Of a stretch of 64,000 bases of DNA, positions 51,027 to 59,366 are shown piece after piece. Position 1 is the stretch's first letter, and every line of letters begins with the position of its first letter. The translations under genes were made by a program, and so were the position numbers. This stretch comes from Dysosmobacter segnis (GTDB lineage Bacteria; Bacillota; Clostridia; Oscillospirales; Oscillospiraceae): positions 1 to 64,000 of the forward strand of contig NZ_JACOQI010000002.1 of NCBI RefSeq assembly GCF_014297285.1. Direction: 5' to 3'. The notes beneath the pieces are model-generated. The model was given only the letters and a program-made list of their open reading frames with translations, was not told where the DNA came from and searched no databases.

Positions 51027-51478
51027 CAGCCGTTTCCTCCTAACTCCCAGGGCCATGGGTCATTGAGCCAGGTGTAGCCGTCCTCCAGAACCAGCTCCGC
51101 GCTGTCCAGAGGGCCGTATTTGGCGGTATACTTTTCCCGGCCCTCCTTGGCCAGCTTGATATAGGAGGCGTACAGTCCCAGAGCCTCCTGGTCCTGCGGG
51201 TGTGTATCCAGATAGAGATTCAGCTCCGTGACGGCGAAGTCAAGGGCCATCAGCTCCACCAGTGCGGTGTTTGGCAGCTTGGTCCGGGCCTGAATAGCCG
51301 CCTTAAACGGCAGGTCCAGCCCCGGAAACAGGGTGCCGGTCTGCAAAGCCTCCGTCCGGCTGTACCGGGTGGGATTATTGCTCTGCATGGGAATATATGG
51401 GAAAGCCAGTGCCGCGCAGCCGGGCAGGGTGCCCTGACCGACCTCGCAGACCGCGGGCTTCACTTCGGGTTTTTCCAT
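51026..51478 (-). CDS. CotJA-CotJB fusion spore-coat protein
   Basis: 150 residues from ATG 51478, with AAGGAGGGGA upstream. The first 75 residues (FPYIPMQSNN, then TLFPGLDLPFKAA) match CotJA, and the rest (ELMALDFAVTELNLYLDTHP to YTWLNDPWPWE) matches CotJB. In Bacillus these are separate genes; here they are one frame. It is the first gene of the cotJ operon, expressed in sporulation in the mother cell and placed in the inner coat. Confidence 0.85.
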   Translation of the reverse strand: MEKPEVKPAVCEVGQGTLPGCAALAFPYIPMQSNNPTRYSRTEALQTGTLFPGLDLPFKAAIQARTKLPNTALVELMALDFAVTELNLYLDTHPQDQEALGLYASYIKLAKEGREKYTAKYGPLDSAELVLEDGYTWLNDPWPWELGGNG

Positions 51479-51555
51479 AGCTTCGTGATCCCCTCCTTAT
51501 TGAAAGCGCCCTTGGGCGCGTACCCTATCCTATGCGGAAGGGGCAAGTAGGGAAC

Positions 51556-51584
51556 TTGCTTTCCCGACAAAAAGTCGCTATAAT
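51556..51584 (+). promoter_or_regulatory. Promoter upstream of cwlD
   Basis: -35 TTGCTT (51556-51561), 17-bp spacer, -10 TATAAT (51579-51584). Confidence 0.55.
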
Positions 51585-51632
51585 GACATATTGGATAAGC
51601 TGCGGCGCATAGGCTGGGCCGAGGTGATTGGC

Positions 51633-52367
51633 ATGATCCTGCTGATTCGGAAACGAACGCTGCTGTATACATGGCTGGCGGTCTGTATGATCGGACTTTC
51701 CGCCATTTTTCTGGCAGGCTCCCGACGGGCCTTCACGCCCACTGGGGCGATGGGGCAGGGGAGCCGCGTTCAAACCGTGGTCATCGACCCGGGCCACGGC
51801 GGGCAGGACGGCGGCGCCGTCGCCGGAGACGGTACGGAGGAAAGCCGGATCAATCTGGCGATTTCCCTGCAACTGGAACAGCTCTTGCGCTTTGCCGGTG
51901 TTCGGACGGAGCTGACCCGGCGGGAGGACGTCATGGTCTGCGATCCCGGACTGGAAACCATGCGGCAGCGGAAGGTGTCGGACCTCCACAACCGGGCGTC
52001 ATTTGTCAACGGCATCCCTAATGCGGTGCTGTTGAGCATCCACCAGAACAGCCTGCCGTCCTCGCCGGTGACCCACGGGGCGCAAACCTTCTGGAACCGG
52101 CAGGAGGGGGCGGAAGCGCTGGCCCGGACTCTGCAAGCCGGGTTGAACCCGGTGGTCAACACCCACCGGGCCAAGGAGCCGAAGCCGATCCCGGACAGCA
52201 TCTATTTGATGAACCATGTGGACGCTCCCGCAGTGCTGGTGGAGTGCGGCTTTCTGTCCAACAGGGAGGAGGCCGCGCGGCTCCAGCAGGAGGACTATCA
52301 GAAAACGCTGGCGGCGGTCATCGCGGCGGGGTATTTGCGATGGATGGCCGGAGAGGATAGGAAATGA
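51633..52367 (+). CDS. cwlD: N-acetylmuramoyl-L-alanine amidase CwlD
   Basis: 244 residues from ATG 51633, with GAGGTG 7 bases upstream; the 51591 start has no ribosome site. One N-terminal transmembrane helix (LYTWLAVCMIGLSAIFLAG) is followed by an Amidase_3 domain with zinc ligands in IDPGHGGQDGG and the later IHQN and VECGFLSN. CwlD makes muramic-delta-lactam in the spore cortex together with PdaA. It overlaps radA by 4 bases. Confidence 0.85.
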   Translation: MILLIRKRTLLYTWLAVCMIGLSAIFLAGSRRAFTPTGAMGQGSRVQTVVIDPGHGGQDGGAVAGDGTEESRINLAISLQLEQLLRFAGVRTELTRREDVMVCDPGLETMRQRKVSDLHNRASFVNGIPNAVLLSIHQNSLPSSPVTHGAQTFWNRQEGAEALARTLQAGLNPVVNTHRAKEPKPIPDSIYLMNHVDAPAVLVECGFLSNREEAARLQQEDYQKTLAAVIAAGYLRWMAGEDRK

Positions 52368-53737
52368 AAGCAAAAACGCTGTTTTATTGTACGGAATGTG
52401 GAAATGAGACCGCAAAATGGGCGGGGAAGTGCCCCGCCTGCGGCGCGTGGAATACCATTGTGGAGCAGCCGGAGCGCCCCAAGGGAACAGGGAAGGGGGC
52501 CTCTGTCCGGGTGGGCATGACCCGCCGCCGGGCCTGCCCCGTGACGGATCTCACCGCTGACGAGGAGATCCGGTTTCCCACCGGCATGGGGGAGTTGGAC
52601 CGGGTCTTGGGCGGCGGGGCTGTGAAGGGCTCGCTGGTGCTGGTGGGCGGTGCGCCCGGCATCGGCAAATCCACGCTGATGCTGCAAATTTGCAGCAAAT
52701 TATGTGAATTTTCCAAGGTTTTATATATTTCCGGTGAGGAATCTGAACACCAGCTAAAGCTGCGGGCCAAGCGGCTCCATGTGGAAAGCCAGCAGCTTTT
52801 GGTGCTTTCGGAGACGAATCTGGGGGATGTGCTGGAGGCCGTGAACACGGAGCAGCCGGATGTGCTGATCGTGGACTCCATCCAGACCTTATACAATGAC
52901 GCGCTGGACGCCGCCGCAGGCAGCGTCAGTCAGGTGAAGGACTGCACCCTGTCTCTGATGCAGGTAGCCAAGGGGCAGGGGATCACGGTCTTTGTCATCG
53001 GCCATGTCAACAAGGAAGGCTCCATTGCCGGTCCCAAGGTACTGGAGCACATGGTGGACTGCGTGCTGTACTTTGAGGGCGACCAGCACACCAGCTATCG
53101 GATTTTGCGGGCGGCGAAGAACCGCTTCGGCGCTACCAACGAGATCGGTGTTTTTGAAATGCGGGACGAGGGGCTGGCGGAGGTGGAGAACCCGTCGGAA
53201 ATGCTGCTCTCCGGCCGACCGGAGGACGCCCCCGGCACCTGTGTCACCTGTGTGATGGAGGGGGTCCGGCCCGTTCTGGCAGAGCTTCAGGCGCTGGTGG
53301 TCAGCTCTGCCGGCGGCAATCCACGGCGAACCAGCAACGGCTTTGATTACAACCGGGCGGCCATGCTGCTGGCGGTGCTGGAAAAGCGGGGCGGGCTGAA
53401 GGTCTCCGCCTGCGACGCCTATCTGAACATCGTGGGCGGTCTGTCACTGGACGAGCCTGCCGCAGATCTGGCGGCGGTGATTGCCTTGGCGTCCAGTTAT
53501 TTGGACAGGCCGGTGCCCAGCGATCTGGTGGCCATCGGAGAGGTGGGCTTGACCGGGGAACTGCGCAGCGTCAATCAGTTGGATCAGCGGGTGTCTGAAA
53601 TTCAGCGCCTGGGATTCCGGAGGTGCGTGGTGCCGGCTCATCGGGCAGGTACCATAAAGGCTCCGACCGGCTTGACGGTGATCCCGGCCCGGAATATCGG
53701 TGAGGCGATCCGAGCCGCGCTGCGTCCTGCGGAATGA
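52364..53737 (+). CDS. radA: DNA repair protein RadA/Sms
   Basis: 457 residues. An N-terminal C4 zinc finger (CTECGNETAKWAGKCPAC), Walker A GGAPGIGKST near 94-103, the RadA-specific KNRFG motif near 252 and a C-terminal Lon-protease-like domain. RadA is a RecA-like helicase that helps branch migration in recombination. It begins at the ATG overlapping the cwlD stop (ATGA). Confidence 0.96.
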   Translation: MKAKTLFYCTECGNETAKWAGKCPACGAWNTIVEQPERPKGTGKGASVRVGMTRRRACPVTDLTADEEIRFPTGMGELDRVLGGGAVKGSLVLVGGAPGIGKSTLMLQICSKLCEFSKVLYISGEESEHQLKLRAKRLHVESQQLLVLSETNLGDVLEAVNTEQPDVLIVDSIQTLYNDALDAAAGSVSQVKDCTLSLMQVAKGQGITVFVIGHVNKEGSIAGPKVLEHMVDCVLYFEGDQHTSYRILRAAKNRFGATNEIGVFEMRDEGLAEVENPSEMLLSGRPEDAPGTCVTCVMEGVRPVLAELQALVVSSAGGNPRRTSNGFDYNRAAMLLAVLEKRGGLKVSACDAYLNIVGGLSLDEPAADLAAVIALASSYLDRPVPSDLVAIGEVGLTGELRSVNQLDQRVSEIQRLGFRRCVVPAHRAGTIKAPTGLTVIPARNIGEAIRAALRPAE

Positions 53738-54041
53738 AGTGTACACAGGCGCCGCCCAAGGCCGGTTGTCCTGCGGCGGCAGCGCTGTCCAACGTGCAGA
53801 GCCCGTCGCTTTGATAAACGCATTTACTGGTGCATGGGATCATAACATCAACTCATTTCTGTTTGATTTGCTTGTAGCATGACCCATCCGCCGGATTTTA
53901 TGTTGAATGACTGAGGAGAGGAGACGTTCGCGGGATACAGTAAACTGAACAAAATAAAAATTTTGTTCAATTTAGGGAAGACGTTTTCAGCCTCCCTCGA
54001 CATTTGACCGCTTTTTAGCGCAAATATCCCGCCAGCCTGCT
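53738..54041. other. 304-bp intergenic region with inverted repeat
   Basis: No convincing gene. TGAACAAAAT (53946-53955) and ATTTTGTTCA (53960-53969) form a perfect 10-bp inverted repeat upstream of the Xer-type gene, possibly an operator. Confidence 0.5.
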
Positions 54042-55049
54042 ATGTCTGATTATCGTACCGAAGCACCGGAGATCCTGCGGGATTTCCTTTCTTATCACGA
54101 GACCATCAAGGCCCATTCCCAGCGCACCGTAGATGAATACTACCTGGATCTGCGAAATTTCTTCCGCTATATGAAACAGATCCGTGATCCCGATCTGGCT
54201 GACAAGTCTCTGGATGAGATCAGTATTATGGACGTGGATCTGGAATTTGTCGGCAGCATCAAGCTGTCGGACATTTACAGCTACATGACCTATCTCAGCC
54301 GGGATCGGGTCCGGTTTCAGAACAGCTCCCATTCGGACTACGGCCTGAACGCCGCGTCCCGTGCCAGAAAAATCGCCACGATCCGCTCCTTTTACAATTA
54401 CCTGACCAACAAGGCCCATCTACTTCGTGAAAATCCTGTCAAAGATATCGACGCGCCCAAGCTGAAAAAGGAATTGCCACGCTATTTGACGCTGGAGCAA
54501 AGCAAGGATCTGCTCAGCGCCGTGGACGGTAAAAATCAGGAGCGCGATTACGCCATCCTGACTCTGTTCCTTAACTGCGGACTCCGGATCTCCGAGCTGG
54601 TAGGATTGAATTTACAGGACATTCAGGACGAGACCATGCGCATTCTTGGTAAGGGCAACAAAGTTCGTATTCTTTACCTCAATGACGCCTGCCAAGCGGC
54701 GCTGAACCGCTATCTGGCGGTCCGGCGGCCCATCACCGGACGGGACGCCAACGCACTGTTCCTGTCCTCTCAGAACGAGCGGATCAGCCGGTCCACCGTT
54801 CATGCCATGGTGAAAAAGCGGCTTTTAGAGGCCGGTTTGGACGCCACCCAGTATTCTTCTCATAAGCTGCGGCACACGGCGGCAACGCTGATGCTGCAAA
54901 ACGGCGTGGATGTCCGGGCGGTCCAGGAGGTTTTGGGACATGACCACCTGAATACCACGGAGATCTACACCCATATTGATAATGAAGCTCTGCGTGTCGC
55001 CGCGAAGGCAAATCCTCTGTCCAAGGTGGACATCCCTAAGCGGAAATAA
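54042..55049 (+). CDS. XerC/XerD-type tyrosine recombinase
   Basis: 335 residues. The N-terminal SAM-like core-binding domain covers 1-150, longer than in E. coli XerD. The catalytic residues are visible: Arg in NCGLRISEL near 180, Lys in GKGNKVRIL near 204, His and Arg in SHKLRHTAAT near 273, His in GHDHLNTTEIY near 298, and Tyr in the same segment. It likely resolves chromosome dimers with a partner. The start at 54042 is the first ATG of the frame; it has no clear ribosome site. Confidence 0.9.
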   Translation: MSDYRTEAPEILRDFLSYHETIKAHSQRTVDEYYLDLRNFFRYMKQIRDPDLADKSLDEISIMDVDLEFVGSIKLSDIYSYMTYLSRDRVRFQNSSHSDYGLNAASRARKIATIRSFYNYLTNKAHLLRENPVKDIDAPKLKKELPRYLTLEQSKDLLSAVDGKNQERDYAILTLFLNCGLRISELVGLNLQDIQDETMRILGKGNKVRILYLNDACQAALNRYLAVRRPITGRDANALFLSSQNERISRSTVHAMVKKRLLEAGLDATQYSSHKLRHTAATLMLQNGVDVRAVQEVLGHDHLNTTEIYTHIDNEALRVAAKANPLSKVDIPKRK

Positions 55050-55066
55050 ACAATATCGAAATATGA

Positions 55067-55103
55067 AAAGGAGAAGGACGGAAACGTCCTTCTCCCCTTT
55101 TTT
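55067..55103 (+). terminator. Terminator after xer gene
   Basis: GGAGAAGGACG-gaaa-CGTCCTTCTCC followed by CCTTTTTTT. Confidence 0.85.
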
Positions 55104-55118
55104 TCTTCTTTTCTTCGA

Positions 55119-55865
55119 TCACAAAAATGCGGAATCCTCCGCGCTGCGGTTGCCGATCAGCAGCATATTCAGCTTCCCCCACCGCCGGATCTCCTGTTTG
55201 GAAAACAACAGCCGTTGGCGCAGGCTCTCGTCCAGTTCCTGCGGATTCAGCGTCACCAGACAGCGGAAGGCGCAGGGCATCAGGTCCGCGCTGGAAATGC
55301 CGCAGAGAAGCCCGTCGGTATAGTCCCGCATCTCCAGCGGATTGAAAATATACAGAAGGTCCTCCTCCAGCGGATTGAGCTGATTGAAAAAGGTAAACCG
55401 GATCAGCATATCGCTGTAAACAACGTTGCCCGTATAATAGGATTCATTGCTGCATCCGTTGCCGGAAACAGAGCAGAGCGTAAAGCTCGCCACATAGGTG
55501 CCGGGCCGCTCCGCGTGCTCGTGAATGTCGATCACACCGTCCTTCAAACGGTGATAGCGGCCGTCATAAAAATAGAAATACAGCCGCTTAGCCTGAAAAA
55601 ACGGGCTCCGCTGCAGCGTCCTCACCGTGGGCGGCGGGGACGGCGGAAGGGTCGGCTGATAGCTGGTCAGCTGCCCGAAGGAAACCTGCAGCGCCTGACT
55701 GATCTCATATAAGGTGGCGATATCAATGGAGATTTCTCCGTTTTCATATTTACAGGCCGTGGCACGGCTCTTGTGGATGACATCCGCCAACTGCTGCAGT
55801 GTCATGCCGTTGGCTTTGCGGTATTTGCGGATCTGACCACCGATATAGATATTGATCTCGTTCAT
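55119..55865 (-). CDS. XRE-family transcriptional regulator
   Basis: 248 residues from ATG 55865. The HTH (residues 7-60, MTLQQLADVIHKSRATACKYE) is followed by a Pro-rich linker (PTLPPSPPPT) and a C-terminal domain of about 150 residues with mixed strands and CSVSGNGCSN, perhaps a sensory domain. It is transcribed divergently from the symporter gene. The C-terminal family is not recognised. Confidence 0.8.
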   Translation of the reverse strand: MNEINIYIGGQIRKYRKANGMTLQQLADVIHKSRATACKYENGEISIDIATLYEISQALQVSFGQLTSYQPTLPPSPPPTVRTLQRSPFFQAKRLYFYFYDGRYHRLKDGVIDIHEHAERPGTYVASFTLCSVSGNGCSNESYYTGNVVYSDMLIRFTFFNQLNPLEEDLLYIFNPLEMRDYTDGLLCGISSADLMPCAFRCLVTLNPQELDESLRQRLLFSKQEIRRWGKLNMLLIGNRSAEDSAFL

Positions 55866-56061
55866 ACAACTTGTTTCCTTAAAATATCCATTGCCTTCTT
55901 CTTGATCGGACACACAGTTTATAGAGGTTGTTTTCTATCAGTATATATCATTTCAAGAAATTTTCCAAAAGAATATTTCCTGAAATGAAACTTCTGCTGT
56001 TTGCTTTTTTTCCGCAGCCTGATAGAATGTTCTCTTGTTGAAGACAAAAAGATAGAAATGA

Positions 56062-57468
56062 GTGTGCAAAACGAAAAACAAACACAGTGGTTTCAGCGGC
56101 TCTCTGGGCTTCGTTCTGGCGGCCGCAGGCAGTGCCGTAGGCGTCGGCAATATCTGGCGCTTCCCCTATCTCTGCGCCAAGGACGGCGGCGGCCTGTTCC
56201 TGTTGGTGTATCTGGTGCTGGTGCTGACCTTCGGCTTCACACTGCTGACCACGGACGTGGCCATCGGCCGCCGGACCAAGCAGAACGCACTGAACGCCTT
56301 CGGAACCCTGCATAAGAAGTGGCGTTTTCTGGGATATCTGACCTTCCTGGTTCCGACCCTCATCATGACCTACTACTCCGTCATCGGCGGTTGGATCGCC
56401 AAGTATTTCGCGGTCTATCTGGTCTCTGACGGAACCCAGGCGGCTCAGGATGGCTTCTTTACCTCCTTCATCACCTCTCAGGTCTCCCCGATCGTCTTTA
56501 TGCTGCTGTTCCTGGCACTGACGGCGTGGGTGGTCTATTGCGGCGTGGAGAAGGGCATTGAGAAATATTCCCGGTATATCATGCCGGTCCTGCTGCTTCT
56601 CGTCATCGGGATCGCCGTGTTCTCTCTGACGCTGAGCCGCACGGATGACAGCGGCGTGACCCGCACCGGTCTTCAGGGCCTTGTGAAGCCTGACTTCACC
56701 GGCATGACACTTCGGAGCTTTTTGAACGCGGTGCTGGACGCCATGAGCCAGCTCTTCTTCTCCCTCAGCGTCAGCATGGGCATCATGATCACCTACGGCA
56801 GCTACGTGAAGGACGATGTGGATCTGAACAAGGCCAACGGCCAGATCGAGATCTTCGACACCGGCGTGGCTTTTCTGGCCGGCATCATGATCATTCCCTC
56901 CGTGTATGTGTTCCTGGGCGTGGACGGCATGGCCAGCAGACCCAGCCTGACCTTCATCAGCCTGCCCCGGGTGTTTGCCTCCATGGGCGGCGTGGGGCGC
57001 ATCGTCGGCATCGTGTTCTTCCTGGCACTTGGCTTCGCGGCACTGACCAGCTGTGTATCCGTCATGGAAACGCTGGTGGCCAACTGCATGGAGATCTTCC
57101 ACAAGAGCCGCAAGGAAATGTGCGCCATGGTGGGCGTCTATTCTCTGGTGACCGCCGTGACCATCTGCCTTGGCTACAACGTGTTCTACTTCGAGCTGAC
57201 CCTGCCCAACGGCAGCGCCGCTCAGCTTCTGGACGTGATGGACTACATCAGCAACAGCTTCCTGATGCCCTTTATCAGTCTCCTCACCAGCATCCTGATC
57301 GGCTGGGTCATCGGCCCCAAGTGGGTCATCGACGAGGTGGAGAAAAACGGTGAGCATTTCGGCCGGGCCAAGCTGTATAGCGTGATGATGCGCTATGTGG
57401 TGCCCGTGGTCATGCTGATCCTGTTCCTGACCTCCACCGGCTTCTGGAACCTCCTGTTCCGGCATTGA
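56062..57468 (+). CDS. Sodium:neurotransmitter symporter family transporter
   Basis: 468 residues from GTG 56062. About 11-12 transmembrane helices, with the SNF signature AAAGSAVGVGNIWRFPYLCAKDGGG near 20-44. It is a sodium-coupled amino acid transporter (LeuT fold). The usual start, ATG 56058 (MSVQNEKQTQW), is out of frame by one base with the rest; removing one T from TTT near 56090 would join them. So the N-terminus is either from a weak GTG or altered by a frameshift. No clear ribosome site is seen. Confidence 0.85.
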   Translation: MCKTKNKHSGFSGSLGFVLAAAGSAVGVGNIWRFPYLCAKDGGGLFLLVYLVLVLTFGFTLLTTDVAIGRRTKQNALNAFGTLHKKWRFLGYLTFLVPTLIMTYYSVIGGWIAKYFAVYLVSDGTQAAQDGFFTSFITSQVSPIVFMLLFLALTAWVVYCGVEKGIEKYSRYIMPVLLLLVIGIAVFSLTLSRTDDSGVTRTGLQGLVKPDFTGMTLRSFLNAVLDAMSQLFFSLSVSMGIMITYGSYVKDDVDLNKANGQIEIFDTGVAFLAGIMIIPSVYVFLGVDGMASRPSLTFISLPRVFASMGGVGRIVGIVFFLALGFAALTSCVSVMETLVANCMEIFHKSRKEMCAMVGVYSLVTAVTICLGYNVFYFELTLPNGSAAQLLDVMDYISNSFLMPFISLLTSILIGWVIGPKWVIDEVEKNGEHFGRAKLYSVMMRYVVPVVMLILFLTSTGFWNLLFRH

Positions 57469-57486
57469 TCTAACTTCCATCAAACC

Positions 57487-57513
57487 AAAAAGCGGGAGCC
57501 GAAAGGCTCCCGC
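57487..57513 (-). terminator. Hairpin 1 (minus-strand terminator)
   Basis: GCGGGAGCC-gaaa-GGCTCCCGC. Read on the minus strand it is followed by TTTTTGGTTT, suited to end transcripts from the CoA-transferase gene. Confidence 0.7.
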
Positions 57514-57550
57514 TTCAGCGTGTCGAAAAATTCTTTTCTCCCCGCTGAGC

Positions 57551-57628
57551 AAGTTTTCAGAACTTCATAAAAGTTCTGAAAACTTAGGATTTTAATGGCG
57601 CGGGACACCCTTCTTGGGTTTCCCGCGC
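57551..57628. repeat. Two hairpins between the paired terminators
   Basis: A perfect 15-bp inverted repeat (AAGTTTTCAGAACTT at 57551-57565 with 57571-57585) and a GC-rich one (GCGCGGGA at 57598-57605 with TCCCGCGC at 57621-57628). Confidence 0.65.
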
Positions 57629-57679
57629 ACACCCTTCCTTACCGTCGCGGAAAATTTATCACTTTATCGACAGCCTCAA

Positions 57680-57710
57680 GCGGGAGCCGAAAGGCTCCCG
57701 CTTTTCTTAT
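57680..57710 (+). terminator. Hairpin 2 (plus-strand terminator)
   Basis: A second copy of GCGGGAGCC-gaaa-GGCTCCCGC, followed by TTTTCTT, suited to end the symporter transcript. Confidence 0.75.
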
Positions 57711-57730
57711 GATTCGGTTGATCCGGTAAC

Positions 57731-59074
57731 TTACCGCTTGTTGGACTTTCTCCAGATGTGCATTGCCTCGGCAGACTTGATCAGCTCATCCCGGAAATCG
57801 GGGTGTGCAATGCCGATCAGGGCCTCGGAACGCTCCCAAGTGGACATGCCCTTCAGGTTCACCATGCCGTACTCAGTGACGATATAGTGTGCGCAGGACC
57901 GGGGATCGGTAACAATGGAGCCGTTGGTCAGGGTGGGAACGATCCGGCTCTTCACGGTACCGTCCTTGGCAGTCATGGTAGAGGACATGCAGATGAAGCT
58001 CTTGCCGCCCTTGGAGAGGTAAGCGCCCATCACGAAGTCCAGCTGGCCGCCGGTACCGGAAATGTGCTTGATGCCGGCAGACTCGGCGTTGACCTGACCG
58101 AAGAGGTCCATATCCACAGCGTTGTTGATGGAGATGAAGTTATCCAGCTTGGCGATGACCTGAACATCGTTGGTGTAATCCACAGGTGCGGCCATCACAT
58201 CGGGGTTCTCCTTGATGTAGTCATACAGCTTCTGGGTGCCGGCAGCAAAGGCATAGACCTGACGGCCTCTGTCCACGTTCTTGTTGCGGCCGGTGATCTT
58301 GCCAGCCTTGGCAATATCCACGAAAGCGTCCACATACATCTCGGTGTGCACGCCCAGATCCTTCAGGTCGGACTCTGCGATCAGGGAGCCAACGGTATTG
58401 GGCATACCGCCGATGCCCAACTGCAGGCAGGCGCCGTTGGGGATCTCCTTCACGATCATCTCGGCAACCTTGCGGTCCACATCGGTGGGAGGAGCGCCGG
58501 CGCCCATAGCGGCCACGGCGGGGTTCTCGCCTTCCACGACCATGTCAACATCGCGGATGTTGATCTCGGTGCCGGTCAGGCCGTAGACCCAAGGCATATT
58601 CTGGTTGACTTCCACGATGATCTTCTTGGCATGCTCCAGCATATCGCCAATGTGGGAAGCAGAAACAGCGAAGCTGAAGTTGCCGTGGGCGTCCATGGGA
58701 GTCACCTGGATCATAGCCACATCCGTGGTGGCGTTGCCATCCCGATAGAAACGGGGCAGTTCAGAATAGCGCATGGGGCCGAAATAGCCCATGCCCTTGC
58801 CGATGATCTTGCGGTCCATGCCGCTGCAGTGCCAGGAGTTCCAGGTGAAGTGGTCACCGGCGTCATCCGCCTTGCACACCTCGGGCATCCACATGGTCAC
58901 GCCGCCGTGGATCTTCACGTCAAACAGCTCGTCCTTCCGGGCAGCCAGAGCCTTGTCCAGAGCGACAGGCTGATTGCAGCACCAACCGTAATCCACCCAG
59001 TCACCGGACTTGACAATCTTCACCGCTTCCTCAGCGGTAGTCAGCTTCTGCTGATACAGTTCCTGAACATTCAT
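57731..59074 (-). CDS. Butyryl-CoA:acetate-type CoA-transferase
   Basis: 447 residues of the acetyl-CoA hydrolase/transferase family (Cat1/AbfT-like). The start is ATG 59074 with GGAGG upstream in the minus reading. Family motifs visible are [12 protein letters not shown] near 215, [16 protein letters not shown] near 348 and the C-terminal [11 protein letters not shown]. The enzyme swaps CoA between butyryl-CoA or a similar acyl-CoA and acetate. In gut clostridia the related form is the last step of butyrate production. Substrate cannot be fixed from sequence alone. Confidence 0.85.
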   Translation of the reverse strand: MNVQELYQQKLTTAEEAVKIVKSGDWVDYGWCCNQPVALDKALAARKDELFDVKIHGGVTMWMPEVCKADDAGDHFTWNSWHCSGMDRKIIGKGMGYFGPMRYSELPRFYRDGNATTDVAMIQVTPMDAHGNFSFAVSASHIGDMLEHAKKIIVEVNQNMPWVYGLTGTEINIRDVDMVVEGENPAVAAMGAGAPPTDVDRKVAEMIVKEIPNGACLQLGIGGMPNTVGSLIAESDLKDLGVHTEMYVDAFVDIAKAGKITGRNKNVDRGRQVYAFAAGTQKLYDYIKENPDVMAAPVDYTNDVQVIAKLDNFISINNAVDMDLFGQVNAESAGIKHISGTGGQLDFVMGAYLSKGGKSFICMSSTMTAKDGTVKSRIVPTLTNGSIVTDPRSCAHYIVTEYGMVNLKGMSTWERSEALIGIAHPDFRDELIKSAEAMHIWRKSNKR

Positions 59075-59321
59075 CGTCTTTTACCTCCATATTTATTCTG
59101 CATATCCGCAAAGTTTTCCTTGTATCGTTAAAATCTTATCATATTCGGCCCGGCAATGCAAGCAAAACGTGAAAAAAATCACAATAATTCAAATCACGCG
59201 CCAATTAGCACGTTCACTCATAACAAAATACGCCCGCTCTCTCCTGTTCTCGCCGCACCTCAACCCCTTGCAGCCACAGGCTTTGAAGCAGCTGAGAACG
59301 CAAGAACGATGCGGAACGGCA

Positions 59322-59356
59322 AAAAAAGAAGCAGACCGGTCGGTCTGCTCCTTTTT
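59322..59356. terminator. Bidirectional terminator after ispH-rpsA
   Basis: AGCAGACCG-gt-CGGTCTGCT, with AAAAAAAGA on one side and CCTTTTTTC on the other. The rest of 59075-59321 shows no gene and is a plausible promoter region for the CoA-transferase. Confidence 0.8.
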
Positions 59357-59366
59357 TCAGTCGAAA

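Noticed and set aside
55948..57552. 534-aa minus-strand ORF opposite the symporter gene
   Set aside because: His/Gln/Asp-rich translation typical of an antisense of a membrane protein gene; no ribosome site.
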